Counted from the first letter of the stretch, positions 8,461 through 17,117 are shown. The stretch is 64,000 nt of DNA from Streptomyces sp. MH60 (GCF_002939385.1 NZ_MULI01000024.1:1-64000); one strand, 5' to 3'. The notes: generated from the sequence alone by a model not told the origin. Made by a program: numbers and translations.

Positions 8461-9182
8461 TGAGCGTCACAGCCCGGCCGATTCCGGACGCGCCGCACAG
8501 CGCCCTCGCCGACACGGTACTGGAGCGGCTCATCGTCGAGTACCCCGCCGCGGCCGACGCCGGGCGGGCCGCCGGGCAGCGGGCGTACATGAAGGACGTG
8601 GCCCCGTTCCTGGGCCTGACCTCGCCCGTTCGCCGCTCGCTGTCCCGCACGGTGCTGGCGGGCGTGCCCCGCCCGGACGAGTCGGACTGCGCCGCGGTCG
8701 CGCTGCGCTGCTGGCGGCTGCCCGAGCGCGAGTACCACTACTTCGCCGTCGACTACCTGCGCCGGTATGTGACGCACTGCTCGTCCGGTTTCCTGCCCGT
8801 GGCCCGGTATCTGCTCACCACGGTCCCCTGGTGGGACACCGTCGACCTGCTCGCCGCGCATGTCGTCGGGGGCCTGGTCGCCGCCGACCGCGGCCTCACG
8901 GCCGACATGGACGCCTGGATCGGGGACGAGGACCTCTGGCTGGTCCGCGCGGCGCTCCTCCACCAGTTGCGCTACAGGGAACGCACCGACACCGACCGCC
9001 TCTTCGGCTACTGCGTGCGCCGGTCGGACCACGGCGACTTCTTCGTCCGCAAGGCCGTCGGCTGGTGCCTGCGCGAGTACGCCAAGACCGATCCGGACGC
9101 CGTGCGCGCCTTCGTGGCCGAGCACCGGACCGGCCTCGCACCGCTGTCCGTCCGCGAGGCGCTGCGGACCATCGGCCCGTAG
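8460..9182 (+). CDS. DNA alkylation repair protein (AlkD-like)
   Basis: The protein is 240 aa and built of helical HEAT-like repeats. The pattern YMKDVAPFLGLTSPVRR near the N-terminus and WWDTVDLLAAHVVGGL in the middle match AlkD-type glycosylases that excise N3/N7-alkylated purines. The late segment DFFVRKAVGWCLREYAKTDPDAV is also typical of the family. The start at 8460 is preferred over 8448 because the TATGGT box predicts transcription from it. It is divergent from the TVP38 gene. A role in repair of alkylated DNA is inferred from the family. Confidence 0.85.
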   Translation: MSVTARPIPDAPHSALADTVLERLIVEYPAAADAGRAAGQRAYMKDVAPFLGLTSPVRRSLSRTVLAGVPRPDESDCAAVALRCWRLPEREYHYFAVDYLRRYVTHCSSGFLPVARYLLTTVPWWDTVDLLAAHVVGGLVAADRGLTADMDAWIGDEDLWLVRAALLHQLRYRERTDTDRLFGYCVRRSDHGDFFVRKAVGWCLREYAKTDPDAVRAFVAEHRTGLAPLSVREALRTIGP

Positions 9183-9252
9183 CGCGTCCGACGGCGGGAC
9201 GTCGAACTCCCGTTCCGGTAAAAACCATTCGACGCGGGACGAAGCGTCGGCA

Positions 9253-9366
9253 ATGATCGGCGTCATGTTCCGGTACGCCTTCCACCTCGCAGCATCCGCG
9301 GTCGCGGATGCCCCGAAGGCTGCCGTCGCCCACTTCACCGCCGCAGTCGACGGCGCCCGAAGCTGA
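9253..9366 (+). CDS. Possible short ORF in the tuf3 leader
   Basis: A 37-codon frame (starting MIGVMFRYAFHLAAS) lies in the 275-bp gap before tuf3. About five sixths of its third positions are G/C, as in real genes here, but that also happens by chance in this genome. There is no good ribosome site. A perfect palindrome with 9-bp arms lies inside it (9292-9311). It could be a leader peptide or nothing. Confidence 0.3.
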   Translation: MIGVMFRYAFHLAASAVADAPKAAVAHFTAAVDGARS

Positions 9367-9407
9367 CCCTCCCCGGATCGTCCGGCGGACCCCGCAGGGG
9401 GAGGGTC
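9365..9407 (+). promoter_or_regulatory. Inverted repeat in the 5' region of tuf3
   Basis: GACCCTCCCC at 9365-9374 pairs perfectly with GGGGAGGGTC at 9398-9407 across a 23-nt loop, 50 bases before the tuf3 start. A second palindrome, GCATCCGCG-GT-CGCGGATGC, is at 9292-9311. They could be an operator, an attenuator or an mRNA structure controlling this specialised EF-Tu gene. Function is inferred from position only. Confidence 0.45.
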
Positions 9408-9457
9408 GGCCGGCCCCAGGGGTCCCCACCACCGCCACGAGGCTTCGAGGTACCGCC

Positions 9458-10639
9458 ATGTCCAAGACGGCGTACGTCCGCACCAAACCGCATCTGAACA
9501 TCGGCACGATGGGCCATGTCGACCACGGCAAGACCACCCTGACCGCCGCCATCACCAAGGTCCTCGCCGAGCGCGGGGCCGGCACGTTCGTGCCCTTCGA
9601 CCGCATCGACCGTGCCCCGGAGGAGGCGGCGCGCGGCATCACCATCAACATCGCGCACGTCGAGTACGAGACCGACACCCGGCACTACGCGCACGTCGAC
9701 ATGCCCGGCCACGCCGACTACGTCAAGAACATGGTCACCGGCGCCGCCCAGCTCGACGGGGCCATCCTCGTCGTCTCGGCGCTGGACGGGATCATGCCGC
9801 AGACCGCCGAACACGTGCTGCTCGCCCGGCAGGTGGGCGTCGACCACATCGTGGTCGCGCTCAACAAGGCCGACGCCGCCGAGGACGGCGAGGACACGGT
9901 GCTGACCGACCTGGTCGAGCTGGAGGTCCGCGAACTGCTCAGCGCGCACGGCTACGGCGGCGACGCCGTGCCCGTCGTACGGGTCTCGGGGCTCAAGGCC
10001 CTGGAGGGCGACCCGCGGTGGACGGCGTCCGTCGAGGCGCTGCTCGACGCCGTGGACACGTACGTGCCCATGCCCGAGCGGTACCTGGACGCGCCGTTCC
10101 TGCTGCCGGTGGAGAACGTGCTCACCATCACCGGCCGCGGCACCGTCGTCACCGGCGCCGTCGAGCGCGGCACCGTGCGCGTCGGCGACCGGGTCGAGGT
10201 GCTCGGCGCGTCCGTCGAGACGGTCGTCACCGGCCTGGAGACCTTCGGCAAGCCGATGGAGGAGGCGCAGGCCGGGGACAACGTGGCGCTGCTGCTGCGC
10301 GGAGTCGCCCGCGACACCGTGCGCCGTGGACACGTGGTCGCCGCACCCGGCAGCGTGGTGCCCGCGCGCCGCTTCACCGCGCGGGTGTACGTGCTGTCGA
10401 CGCGCGAGGGCGGCCGCTCCACGCCGCTGACCACCGGCTACCGGCCGCAGTTCTACCTCCGCACCGCGGACGTGGTCGGCGACGTGGACCTCGGCGAGGT
10501 GGCCGTCGCCCGGCCCGGGGACACCGTCACCATGACGGTCGAGCTGGGGCGGGACGTGCCCCTGGAGACGGGGCTCGGCTTCGCGATCCGCGAGGGCGGC
10601 CGCACCGTGGGGGCGGGGACCGTGACCGCCGTCGGATGA
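9458..10639 (+). CDS. tuf3: Elongation factor Tu, divergent third type (EF-Tu3)
   Basis: The 393-aa translational GTPase delivers aminoacyl-tRNA to the ribosome. Motifs are intact: P-loop GHVDHGKT (19-26), switch I RGITIN (59-64), DMPGH (81-85, where ordinary EF-Tu has DCPGH) and NKAD (136-139). Domains II and III follow, ending VGAGTVTAVG instead of the usual basic tail. This divergence is characteristic of the EF-Tu3 class known from Streptomyces, which is not the housekeeping copy, is expressed poorly in normal growth and has been reported to be resistant to kirromycin-type inhibitors. The start ATG at 9458 has GAGG seven bases upstream. It lies outside any ribosomal operon, with repair and membrane genes around it. 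Confidence 0.93.
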   Translation: MSKTAYVRTKPHLNIGTMGHVDHGKTTLTAAITKVLAERGAGTFVPFDRIDRAPEEAARGITINIAHVEYETDTRHYAHVDMPGHADYVKNMVTGAAQLDGAILVVSALDGIMPQTAEHVLLARQVGVDHIVVALNKADAAEDGEDTVLTDLVELEVRELLSAHGYGGDAVPVVRVSGLKALEGDPRWTASVEALLDAVDTYVPMPERYLDAPFLLPVENVLTITGRGTVVTGAVERGTVRVGDRVEVLGASVETVVTGLETFGKPMEEAQAGDNVALLLRGVARDTVRRGHVVAAPGSVVPARRFTARVYVLSTREGGRSTPLTTGYRPQFYLRTADVVGDVDLGEVAVARPGDTVTMTVELGRDVPLETGLGFAIREGGRTVGAGTVTAVG

Positions 10640-10664
10640 GACCGGTGCTTGGCACAATGGGCAG

Positions 10665-11510
10665 GTGAACGAAGCCATACCCGTCAGCCGCGTCACCGAC
10701 CACGGCACCGCCAAGCTCATGCCCGACGTCGACCGGGAACGGGCCTGGCTGCTCACCGTCGACGGGGCGCCGCAGTCGTACGTCGACCTGGACGAGCCGG
10801 CGCACCTGGAGTTCGAGTACACGCGCCGGCTCGGCCACGTTCTGGACACGGCCGCCGAGCCGGGGCGTGCGCTGGACGTCCTGCACCTGGGCGGCGGCGC
10901 GTTCACCCTGCCTCGGTACGTGGCCGCGACCCGGCCCGGCTCGCGGCAGCACGTCGTGGAGGCCGACCGGGGGCTCCTCGACCTGGTCGCCGAGCACCTT
11001 CCGCTGCCACCGGACGCGGGCGTCACCGCGCACGGCGCCGATGCCCGCGCCTGGCTCGCGGCCGCGCCCGCGGACTCGGCCGACGTGCTGGTCGCCGACG
11101 TCTTCGGCGGCTCACGGGTGCCCGCGCACCTGACGTCCGTCGGCTACGTGCGCGAGGCGGCCCGCGTCCTGCGCGCCGACGGCGTGTACGTCGCCAACCT
11201 GGCCGACGGGGCGCCGTTCGGCTTCCTGCGCGGCCAACTGGCCGGATTCGCGGCCTTCTTCCAGGAACTGGCGCTGATCGCCGAACCGGGCGTGCTGCGC
11301 GGGCGCCGCTTCGGCAACGCGGTGCTGGTCGCCGCGCACCGGCCGCTGGACACCGCGGCCCTGGCCCGGCGCACCGCCGCCGACGCCTTCCCGGCCAGGG
11401 TCGAGCACGGGCCCGCCCTGCGGGACTTCGTCGGCGACGCCCGTCCGGTGCGCGACGAGGACGCCGTACCGTCGCCCGAGCCGCCCGCCGGGGCGTTCGG
11501 CATCGGCTGA
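10665..11510 (+). CDS. Spermidine synthase-like (PABMT) protein
   Basis: The 281-aa protein has a Rossmann-type methyltransferase/aminopropyltransferase fold. DVLHLGGGAFTLPRYV (about residues 70-85) corresponds to the nucleotide-binding loop, and DVLVADVFGG to the acidic catalytic strand. Actinobacterial members are usually annotated as fused-MFS/spermidine synthase; this one lacks the membrane half. The actual substrate is uncertain, and polyamine synthesis should not be assumed. CACAAT at 10653-10658 lies six bases before the GTG start, so the mRNA may be leaderless. It starts 25 bases after tuf3. Confidence 0.8.
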   Translation: MNEAIPVSRVTDHGTAKLMPDVDRERAWLLTVDGAPQSYVDLDEPAHLEFEYTRRLGHVLDTAAEPGRALDVLHLGGGAFTLPRYVAATRPGSRQHVVEADRGLLDLVAEHLPLPPDAGVTAHGADARAWLAAAPADSADVLVADVFGGSRVPAHLTSVGYVREAARVLRADGVYVANLADGAPFGFLRGQLAGFAAFFQELALIAEPGVLRGRRFGNAVLVAAHRPLDTAALARRTAADAFPARVEHGPALRDFVGDARPVRDEDAVPSPEPPAGAFGIG

Positions 11511-11540
11511 GCGACGTACGAGCCCCGTGGGACGGGGGCG

Positions 11541-12563
11541 CTACGACTCGGTCGGCGGTTCCTCGGTGAGGCGCACGGTGCTGAGGATCTTCTGGATCGT
11601 CGCCTCGGGGACCTCGTCCTTGACGCCCTTGGCGCCGTACAGGTTCCAGGTGACGAAGTCGCCCGCGCTGTTCTTGAACGCGAAGGTGATCGCCTTGCCC
11701 TCGGTGTCGCACTTGCCCTTCTTGGGAGCGCCCTCCGAGTGCGCCGTGATGACACTCCCCTTGATGCCCGACGCGGTGGTGTACGCCTTCGGCTTGCCGT
11801 ACTTCACGCTCTTCTTGTCCGGCTCGGTGAAACCGCCGTAGATCCACCACGGCACCCGCGTCTCGGCCGCCTGGTCGGTGGTCTTGGCGCCGCTCTCGCC
11901 CCGGGTGCCCATGGTGGCGAGGGCGGTGCTCTCCTTGCGGCCGTCCTTGTTCTCGTCGGTCGTGCACCACTCGGACTTCAGGTAGGCCGGGGCGGTGACG
12001 GTGGTGCGGTCGGTCTTGCCGTCCTCCTCCCACTCGAAGCCGACGCTGGTGTCGGTGCTGTCGATCTCCCAGTCCGCGGGCACGTCGAACATGGTGCCGA
12101 AGCGCGGATTGGCGACGACCTTCCAGCCGTCGACGGTCGCCTTCGCGCCCTCGCCCCCGCGCGGGTTCTCGTCGGAGCCCGACGCGCTCGGGTCGGCGGT
12201 GGGGGACTCGGACTTCTCCGCGGTCGGGCTCGCGGACGTCTTCTTGTCCTTGCCGTCGTCCGCCTGGTCGTCCTTGTCACCGCCGAGCACCAGGAACCCG
12301 GTGACGCCCGCGGCCACCACCACGGCGAGGGACGCGACGATCGCGACCAGCTTCGTCCGGTTGCCGCCACCGCCACCGCCGCCCGTCGCAGGCTGCGGAA
12401 CGGTGGCCGGCTGCGGCGTGCTCCACTGCTGCTGCCCGTACGCCCCGGGCTGCTGCTGGTAGCCGGGCTGCTGATACGGATTCGGCTGCTGGTACCCCGG
12501 CTGCTGGTACGGATTGTTCTGCGGGTTCTGCTCGCCCCCGGGCGGCTGCTGTCCTGGCCACAT
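11541..12563 (-). CDS. Membrane-anchored protein with Gln/Pro-rich N-terminus, paralogue A
   Basis: The protein is 340 aa. Residues 1-70 are rich in Pro, Gln, Tyr and Gly with repeats of NPYQQPGYQQ, a disordered cytoplasmic segment. One transmembrane helix follows (LVAIVASLAVVVAAGVTGFLVL), then an acidic Ser/Thr/Pro linker and an outer domain of about 200 aa containing two Cys in CTTDENKDG and KCDTEGK that could form a disulfide. The next gene encodes a clear paralogue. The outer domain is recurrent in streptomycetes, but I know no function. TAGGGT eight bases before the ATG may drive a leaderless mRNA. Confidence 0.75.
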   Translation of the reverse strand: MWPGQQPPGGEQNPQNNPYQQPGYQQPNPYQQPGYQQQPGAYGQQQWSTPQPATVPQPATGGGGGGGNRTKLVAIVASLAVVVAAGVTGFLVLGGDKDDQADDGKDKKTSASPTAEKSESPTADPSASGSDENPRGGEGAKATVDGWKVVANPRFGTMFDVPADWEIDSTDTSVGFEWEEDGKTDRTTVTAPAYLKSEWCTTDENKDGRKESTALATMGTRGESGAKTTDQAAETRVPWWIYGGFTEPDKKSVKYGKPKAYTTASGIKGSVITAHSEGAPKKGKCDTEGKAITFAFKNSAGDFVTWNLYGAKGVKDEVPEATIQKILSTVRLTEEPPTES

Positions 12564-12639
12564 GAGCAGTCACCCTAATGCCGCCCAGGACACGATTCGG
12601 TCACCGGGCCTTGTCAGGGACGTACCGAAACGGCGGAGC

Positions 12640-13599
12640 TCAGGACTGCGACGGGGTGTACTCCCTGACGGTGGCGAGGATTTCGCGGACCGTGGCGTCG
12701 GGCACCTCGTCGGCGACGTCCGCCGCGCCGAAGAACGACCACGAGACGAAGTCGCCGTCGGCGGACGTGAAGGCGAAGGTGGTCGCCTTGCCGTTCACGT
12801 CGCACTTGTCCTTCTTCGCCACCCCGGACGACCGGGAGGTGGCCACGCTGCCCTCGATGCCGGAGGCGGTGGTGAACGACGTCACCGGTCCGGTGGCGAC
12901 CTTGTCCCGGTCCGGCTGGGTGAAGGCCCCGTAGACCCAGGTCGCGGAGTCGGTGCGGGCGATCTCCTCGGTGCTCCGGGCGCCGTTGTTGCCGCGGGTG
13001 CCCGCACTGGCCAGGGGCGTGTGGTCGACCGAGCCGTCCCGGTCGTCGTCCGACGCGCACCACTTCTCCTTGAGCACGGCGGGGGCCTTCATGGCGACCA
13101 GGGGCTTCTCGTCGGGGTCGTCGTCCTCCGCGACGTAGGTGACCCAGTCGCGCGACTGCGGTACCCAGGACGCCGGTACGTCGAAGGCGATGCCGCGGTC
13201 GGGGTCGGCCACGACGGTCCAGCCCTCGACGGTGGGCTTCGGGGAGTCGTCACCGCCGCGCGGGTCGTCGGCGGCGGACGCGGCCGGGGAGGAGGCCGCC
13301 GCGGAGGAGGAGGCGGGGCCGGGCCGGGCCTCGTCGTCCCCGCCCCCGCCCAGGAGGACGGCCCCGGTCACGGCGGCGGCGACCACCACGACCGCGGCGA
13401 CGACGACCGCGACCACCTTCGTACGGCCGTTGCCTGGCCCCCGTCCCGCCGGACCGCCGGAGGTGACCGTGGGCGCGTTCCAGGGGGCGGGCCGCTGCTG
13501 CCCCGCGTACGGCGGCTGCTGCTGGTGGCCGGGCTGCCGGTACGGGTTGGGCTGCCGCGGGTCCGGTCCGCCGGCGGACGACTGCTCTCCTGGCCACAT
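12640..13599 (-). CDS. Membrane-anchored protein with Gln/Pro-rich N-terminus, paralogue B
   Basis: The protein is 319 aa with the same plan as its neighbour: MWPGEQ start, disordered Pro/Gln/Gly segment, one transmembrane helix (VVAVVVAAVVVVAAAVTGAVLL), acidic Ser/Ala linker, then an outer domain. Shared outer-domain landmarks are VDGWKVVANP/VEGWTVVADP, EKWCASDDDRDG, KDKCDVNGKATTFAF and DGDFVSW. The two genes are 76 bases apart on the same strand and must come from a tandem duplication. TATGCT seven bases before the ATG suggests a leaderless transcript. The function is unknown; the conserved Cys pair argues for a folded extracytoplasmic domain. Confidence 0.75.
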   Translation of the reverse strand: MWPGEQSSAGGPDPRQPNPYRQPGHQQQPPYAGQQRPAPWNAPTVTSGGPAGRGPGNGRTKVVAVVVAAVVVVAAAVTGAVLLGGGGDDEARPGPASSSAAASSPAASAADDPRGGDDSPKPTVEGWTVVADPDRGIAFDVPASWVPQSRDWVTYVAEDDDPDEKPLVAMKAPAVLKEKWCASDDDRDGSVDHTPLASAGTRGNNGARSTEEIARTDSATWVYGAFTQPDRDKVATGPVTSFTTASGIEGSVATSRSSGVAKKDKCDVNGKATTFAFTSADGDFVSWSFFGAADVADEVPDATVREILATVREYTPSQS

Positions 13600-13668
13600 G
13601 GGCGCCCAGCATACGGCGATCTTCCCGGGTCCCTGGCCCTGGATGCTACTCACGGGTAACCTGCCGTC

Positions 13669-14121
13669 ATGAGCGCAGATCAGATGTCGATCGGCGAGTT
13701 GCTCGCCGCCACGGTGCCGATGGTCCGGACCCTGAACCTCGAGTACCTGGAGACCACCCCGGAGAAGGCCGTCCTGGCCCTCCCGGACCAGAGCGAGTAC
13801 CGCAACCACGTCGGCGGACCGCACGCCGGAGCCATGTTCACGCTGGGCGAGTCGGCCAGCGGCGCGATCGTGCTGGCCGCCTTCGGCGACCAGCTCTCCC
13901 GGGCGGTGCCGCTGCCGGTCACCGCGGAGATCGCCTTCAAGAAGATCGCCCTCGGCCCGGTCACCGCCACCGCGACACTCGGCCGCCCCGCCGCGGACGT
14001 CGTCGCCGAACTGGACGCCGGCAGCCGGCCCGAATTCCCGGTGAGCGTCGCCATCCGGCGCGAGGACGGAGCCGTCACCGGTGAGATGACCGTCATATGG
14101 ACCCTGCGCCCCAACGGCTGA
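13669..14121 (+). CDS. Hotdog-fold protein (DUF4442/PaaI-type thioesterase)
   Basis: The 150-aa protein has a single hotdog domain. The segment RNHVGGPHAGAMFTLGESASG holds the central helix typical of PaaI/DUF4442 thioesterases, and AEIAFKKIALGPV forms the following strand. These enzymes hydrolyse acyl-CoA or related thioesters; the substrate is unknown. TAACCT at 13657-13662 lies six bases before the ATG, so the message is probably leaderless. It is divergent from the paralogous membrane-protein pair. A strong hairpin follows the stop codon. Confidence 0.82.
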   Translation: MSADQMSIGELLAATVPMVRTLNLEYLETTPEKAVLALPDQSEYRNHVGGPHAGAMFTLGESASGAIVLAAFGDQLSRAVPLPVTAEIAFKKIALGPVTATATLGRPAADVVAELDAGSRPEFPVSVAIRREDGAVTGEMTVIWTLRPNG

Positions 14122-14143
14122 CCCCCGCCGACCCGGTACGCTT

Positions 14144-14173
14144 CCCGGTGCGCCTCGAACGAGGCGCACCGGG
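14144..14173. terminator. Strong hairpin between thioesterase and DedA genes
   Basis: The 14-bp arms are perfectly complementary with only AA between them, centred at 14158-14159, 23 bases after the thioesterase stop. There is no T-run, as is usual for Streptomyces terminators. It could also act as an operator or leader structure for the DedA gene that starts at 14204. Confidence 0.6.
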
Positions 14174-14203
14174 GAACAGGTACGCGAAGCGGAGGATGGG
14201 GCG

Positions 14204-14839
14204 TTGCACGTCCAGGAATGGCTCGACACGGTGCCCGCGGCGGCCGTCTACGCCGTCGTCGCGCTGGTCATCGGTCTGGAGAGCCTGGGCATCCCGTTGC
14301 CCGGCGAGATCATCCTGGTGTCGGCGGCCCTGCTGTCGTCGCAGCACGGCGGGATCGACCCGCTGGTCCTCGGCGCCTGCGCCAGCGCGGGCGCGGTGAT
14401 CGGCGACTCCATCGGCTACGCCATCGGCCGCAAGGGCGGCCGGCCGCTGCTGGCCTGGCTGGGCGGAAAATTCCCCAAGCACTTCAGCGAGGGGCACGTC
14501 GCCACCGCCGAGCGGTCCTTCCAGAAGTGGGGCATGTGGGCCGTGTTCTTCGGCCGCTTCGTCGCCCTGCTGCGAATCTTCGCGGGCCCGCTGGCCGGTG
14601 TGCTGCGGATGCCGTACTGGAAGTTCCTGATCGCCAACGTCCTCGGCGGCATCGTCTGGGCGGGCGGCACCACCGCCGTCATCTACTACGTCGGCGTCGT
14701 CGCGGAGGACTGGCTCAAGCGCTTCTCCTGGCTGGGCCTGGTGGTGGCGGTCCTGATCGGTGTCGCCTCGATGCTGATCGTCAAGCGCAGGGCGGGCAGG
14801 GCCCGGCCGGAGCCCGAGCCTGCGACCGCCGGGGAGTGA
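14204..14839 (+). CDS. DedA-family membrane protein
   Basis: The 211-aa protein has the DedA/SNARE-associated fold: GLESLGIPLPGEIILVSAALLSS at residues about 25-46, GDSIGYAIGRKGG, and the FFGRFVALLRIFAGPLAGVLRMPYWKF signature near 110-135. DedA proteins help maintain membrane potential and lipid-carrier recycling, probably by flipping undecaprenyl phosphate or other lipids. A TTG start at 14204 is chosen because GGAGG lies eight bases before it and the frame begins MHVQEWLD. The tail is Arg- and Glu-rich. It is functionally close to the uppP and TVP38 genes in this neighbourhood, though they are not in one operon. Confidence 0.88.
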   Translation: MHVQEWLDTVPAAAVYAVVALVIGLESLGIPLPGEIILVSAALLSSQHGGIDPLVLGACASAGAVIGDSIGYAIGRKGGRPLLAWLGGKFPKHFSEGHVATAERSFQKWGMWAVFFGRFVALLRIFAGPLAGVLRMPYWKFLIANVLGGIVWAGGTTAVIYYVGVVAEDWLKRFSWLGLVVAVLIGVASMLIVKRRAGRARPEPEPATAGE

Positions 14840-14936
14840 GGCGCCCCGCAGGGGCGCGGGGCTGTGCCGATGTGCGGCTCCGCCGCGTGGGCGCGAGCCA
14901 CCACGGCGAACCCGCGACGAACCCGCGATCGGCCGA

Positions 14937-15473
14937 TCACAGAACCTCTCCCACCGCGTCCCGATGCCGCCCGGCCAGCGCCGCGTACATCGTGCCGTTC
15001 AGCGTGACCCCCTGACGCTCCTCCTCCGTCAGCTCCCGCTTCACCTTCGCCGGTACCCCCGCGACCAGCGACCCCGGCGGCACCCGCATCCCCTGCGGGA
15101 CCAGCGCCTGGGCCGCGACCAGTGAACCCGCGCCGATCACCGCGCCGTTGAGGACCGTGGCACCCATGCCGATCAGGCAGTCGTCCTCGACGGTGGCGCC
15201 GTGCACCACGGCGTTGTGCCCGATGGAGACGCGCTCGCCGACGGTGACGGGGAAGCCGGGGTCGGCGTGGAGCGTGCAGTTGTCCTGGACGTTGCTGCTC
15301 GCGCCCACGGAGATCCGCTCGACGTCGCCGCGCAGCACCGCGCCGTACCAGACGCTCGCCCCGGCGTGCAGCGTCACGTCCCCGACGACCGAGGCCGTCG
15401 GCGCCACGAAGGCCTCCGCGTCCACCTTCGGGTCCTTGCCACCGATGCCCGTGATCAGCGCCTGCTGCGTCAT
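14937..15473 (-). CDS. Gamma-carbonic anhydrase-like hexapeptide protein
   Basis: The 178-aa left-handed beta-helix protein is of the gamma-carbonic anhydrase/YrdA group. The three zinc ligands are in place: His69 (CTLHAD), His86 (IGHNAVV) and His91 (VHGATV). Hexapeptide repeats run from about 20 to 145, and the C-terminal helix packs the trimer. Members bind zinc, but many lack measurable anhydrase activity, so activity is not certain. The ATG at 15473 is chosen over an upstream in-frame start because AGGAGG lies just before it. It is convergent with the DedA gene, leaving a 97-bp gap. Confidence 0.88.
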   Translation of the reverse strand: MTQQALITGIGGKDPKVDAEAFVAPTASVVGDVTLHAGASVWYGAVLRGDVERISVGASSNVQDNCTLHADPGFPVTVGERVSIGHNAVVHGATVEDDCLIGMGATVLNGAVIGAGSLVAAQALVPQGMRVPPGSLVAGVPAKVKRELTEEERQGVTLNGTMYAALAGRHRDAVGEVL

Positions 15474-15580
15474 CTTCGCCTCCTGCTCGGGTGTTGTACG
15501 GCACCGTACGTCACCCGGTGGGGTGAAGATCACAGCACGGTGCGGACCTGCGCGCGGCGCGCGCGGACTACCGTGAGCGG

Positions 15581-16387
15581 GTGCCCCACCGCAAGAACAC
15601 GTTCTCGTCCTGGCGGAGCCGCCTCGCGCAGCGGGCCGTCCACGCGGGCTGGGCCTGGGCGCAGCGCACCGGTTCCGTCACCGCCGCGCACCCCGGGCGG
15701 TTCCGCTTCGGCGCGCTGGGCACGGGCACTCGGCTGGCCTTCCCGCTCGGCACGGTCTTCGGCGAGCCCTGGATCCACGTCGGCGCCCACTGCATCATCG
15801 GCGAGCAGGTCACGCTGACCGCCGGGCTCATGCCCGACCTCGACCTCGGCCCCGAACCGATCCTGCGCATCGGCGACGGGGTCGTCCTCGGCCGCGGCAG
15901 CCACGTCATCGCGGACACCACCGTCACCATCGGCAGCGACTGCTACGTCGGCCCGTACGTCTACGTCACCTCCACCAACCACTCCTACGACGACCCGCAC
16001 CAGCCCATCGGCAAGCAGTGGCCGCGGATGGACCCGGTGGAGATCGGCCCCGGCTGCTGGATCGGCACCGGCGCGGTGATCCTGCCCGGCGCGCGGATCG
16101 GGCGGAACGTGGTCGTGGCCGCCGGTGCCGTGGTCCGGGGCACGGTCCCCGACCACGCCGTGGTGGCGGGCGCCCCCGCCCGTGTCGTACGGCGCTGGAC
16201 ACCCGCCGAGGGCTGGCAGCCGCCGCTCAGGACCCCGGCTCCGGTGCCGATCCCCGACGGGATCACGCCGGGGCAGCTGCGGGAGCTGTCGAAGCTGGAC
16301 GACGAGGCGGTGGCCCGTCTCGCCGCGTTGGACGCAGATCCGCAGCGGACGCCGGGCAGGCTCGCGGAACCGGCCGCGGAGGGCTGA
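15581..16387 (+). CDS. Hexapeptide-repeat acyltransferase
   Basis: The 268-aa protein has a central left-handed beta-helix and a helical C-terminal region. The active-site-like strand YVTSTNHSYDDPHQPIGKQW followed by EIGPGCWIGTGAVILPGARIG matches maltose/galactoside O-acetyltransferases (LbH_MAT group). PDHAVVAGAPARVVR is the usual capping motif. It should transfer an acetyl or other acyl group to a hydroxyl, perhaps on a sugar. The acceptor is unknown. GTG start at 15581; it is divergent from the gamma-carbonic anhydrase gene, which starts 107 bases away. Confidence 0.85.
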   Translation: MPHRKNTFSSWRSRLAQRAVHAGWAWAQRTGSVTAAHPGRFRFGALGTGTRLAFPLGTVFGEPWIHVGAHCIIGEQVTLTAGLMPDLDLGPEPILRIGDGVVLGRGSHVIADTTVTIGSDCYVGPYVYVTSTNHSYDDPHQPIGKQWPRMDPVEIGPGCWIGTGAVILPGARIGRNVVVAAGAVVRGTVPDHAVVAGAPARVVRRWTPAEGWQPPLRTPAPVPIPDGITPGQLRELSKLDDEAVARLAALDADPQRTPGRLAEPAAEG

Positions 16388-16544
16388 GGAGCGACCTGGA
16401 GGGTGTCGGCCGAGCGCGCTGTCACGGTCCGGTCGGCCCGCAGTACAGTTCCGTGGACCTTCGGGTGCGGCAGACCGCAGTTCAGTCTGAAGTACCACGT
16501 CATGCACATCAATGTACGTACCTGAACGAGTCCCTGGACGGAAC

Positions 16545-17117
16545 GTGGCGGACCTCGACCTGCTGACCCAGTCCCTGGCGCGCAACGTCAGGCGCTGGCG
16601 CACCGAGCGCGGTTTCACCCTGGAGGCGCTCGCGGCGCGCGCCGGGGTCAGCCGCGGCATGCTCATCCAGATCGAGCAGGCGCGCACCAACCCCAGCCTC
16701 GGCACCGTCGTGAAGATCGGCGACGCCCTCGGCGTCAGCATCACCACCCTGCTCGACTGGGAGCAGGGCCCCACGGTCCGCGTCGTCCCCGCCGAACAGG
16801 CCGTACGCCTCTGGCACACCGACGCGGGCAGCTTCAGCCGGCTCCTCGCCGGGGTGGAGGCGCCCGGCCCGCTGGAGATGTGGGAGTGGCGGCTGATGCC
16901 GGGCGAGCACAGCCTCTCCGACCCGCACCCCGCCGGCACGGTCGAGCTGGTGCACGTCACGTCGGGCGAACTCGCCCTCACCGTCGACGGGGTGACCCAC
17001 CGGGTGCCGACCGGCGCGAGCGCCTCCTTCGAGTCCGACACCCCGCACACGTACGGCAACGAGGGTGACGCGCCGATGGAGATGATCATGGCGGTGTCGG
17101 TGCCGCCCGTCCGCTGA
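16545..17117 (+). CDS. XRE-family regulator with C-terminal cupin
   Basis: The 190-aa protein has an N-terminal XRE helix-turn-helix (residues about 10-65, LARNVRRWRTERGFTLEALA then GVSRGMLIQIEQARTNPSL) and a C-terminal cupin (about 110-180) containing PAGTVELVHVTSGELAL and DTPHTYGNEG, the usual barrel signatures. Regulators of this type sense small molecules or metals through the cupin and control amino-acid, polyamine or detoxification genes. The GTG at 16545 has GGACGGA before it; an ATG 11 codons earlier is possible. The likely target is unknown; the YbaK-type gene follows 42 bases downstream. Confidence 0.88.
   Translation: MADLDLLTQSLARNVRRWRTERGFTLEALAARAGVSRGMLIQIEQARTNPSLGTVVKIGDALGVSITTLLDWEQGPTVRVVPAEQAVRLWHTDAGSFSRLLAGVEAPGPLEMWEWRLMPGEHSLSDPHPAGTVELVHVTSGELALTVDGVTHRVPTGASASFESDTPHTYGNEGDAPMEMIMAVSVPPVR

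Noticed and set aside
7344..9338. A 664-codon open frame on the minus strand spanning several genes
   Set aside because: It crosses the TVP38 and AlkD-like genes out of frame. Its composition (Arg, Gly, Ala, Pro) is that of a high-GC shadow, and no domain can be recognised.
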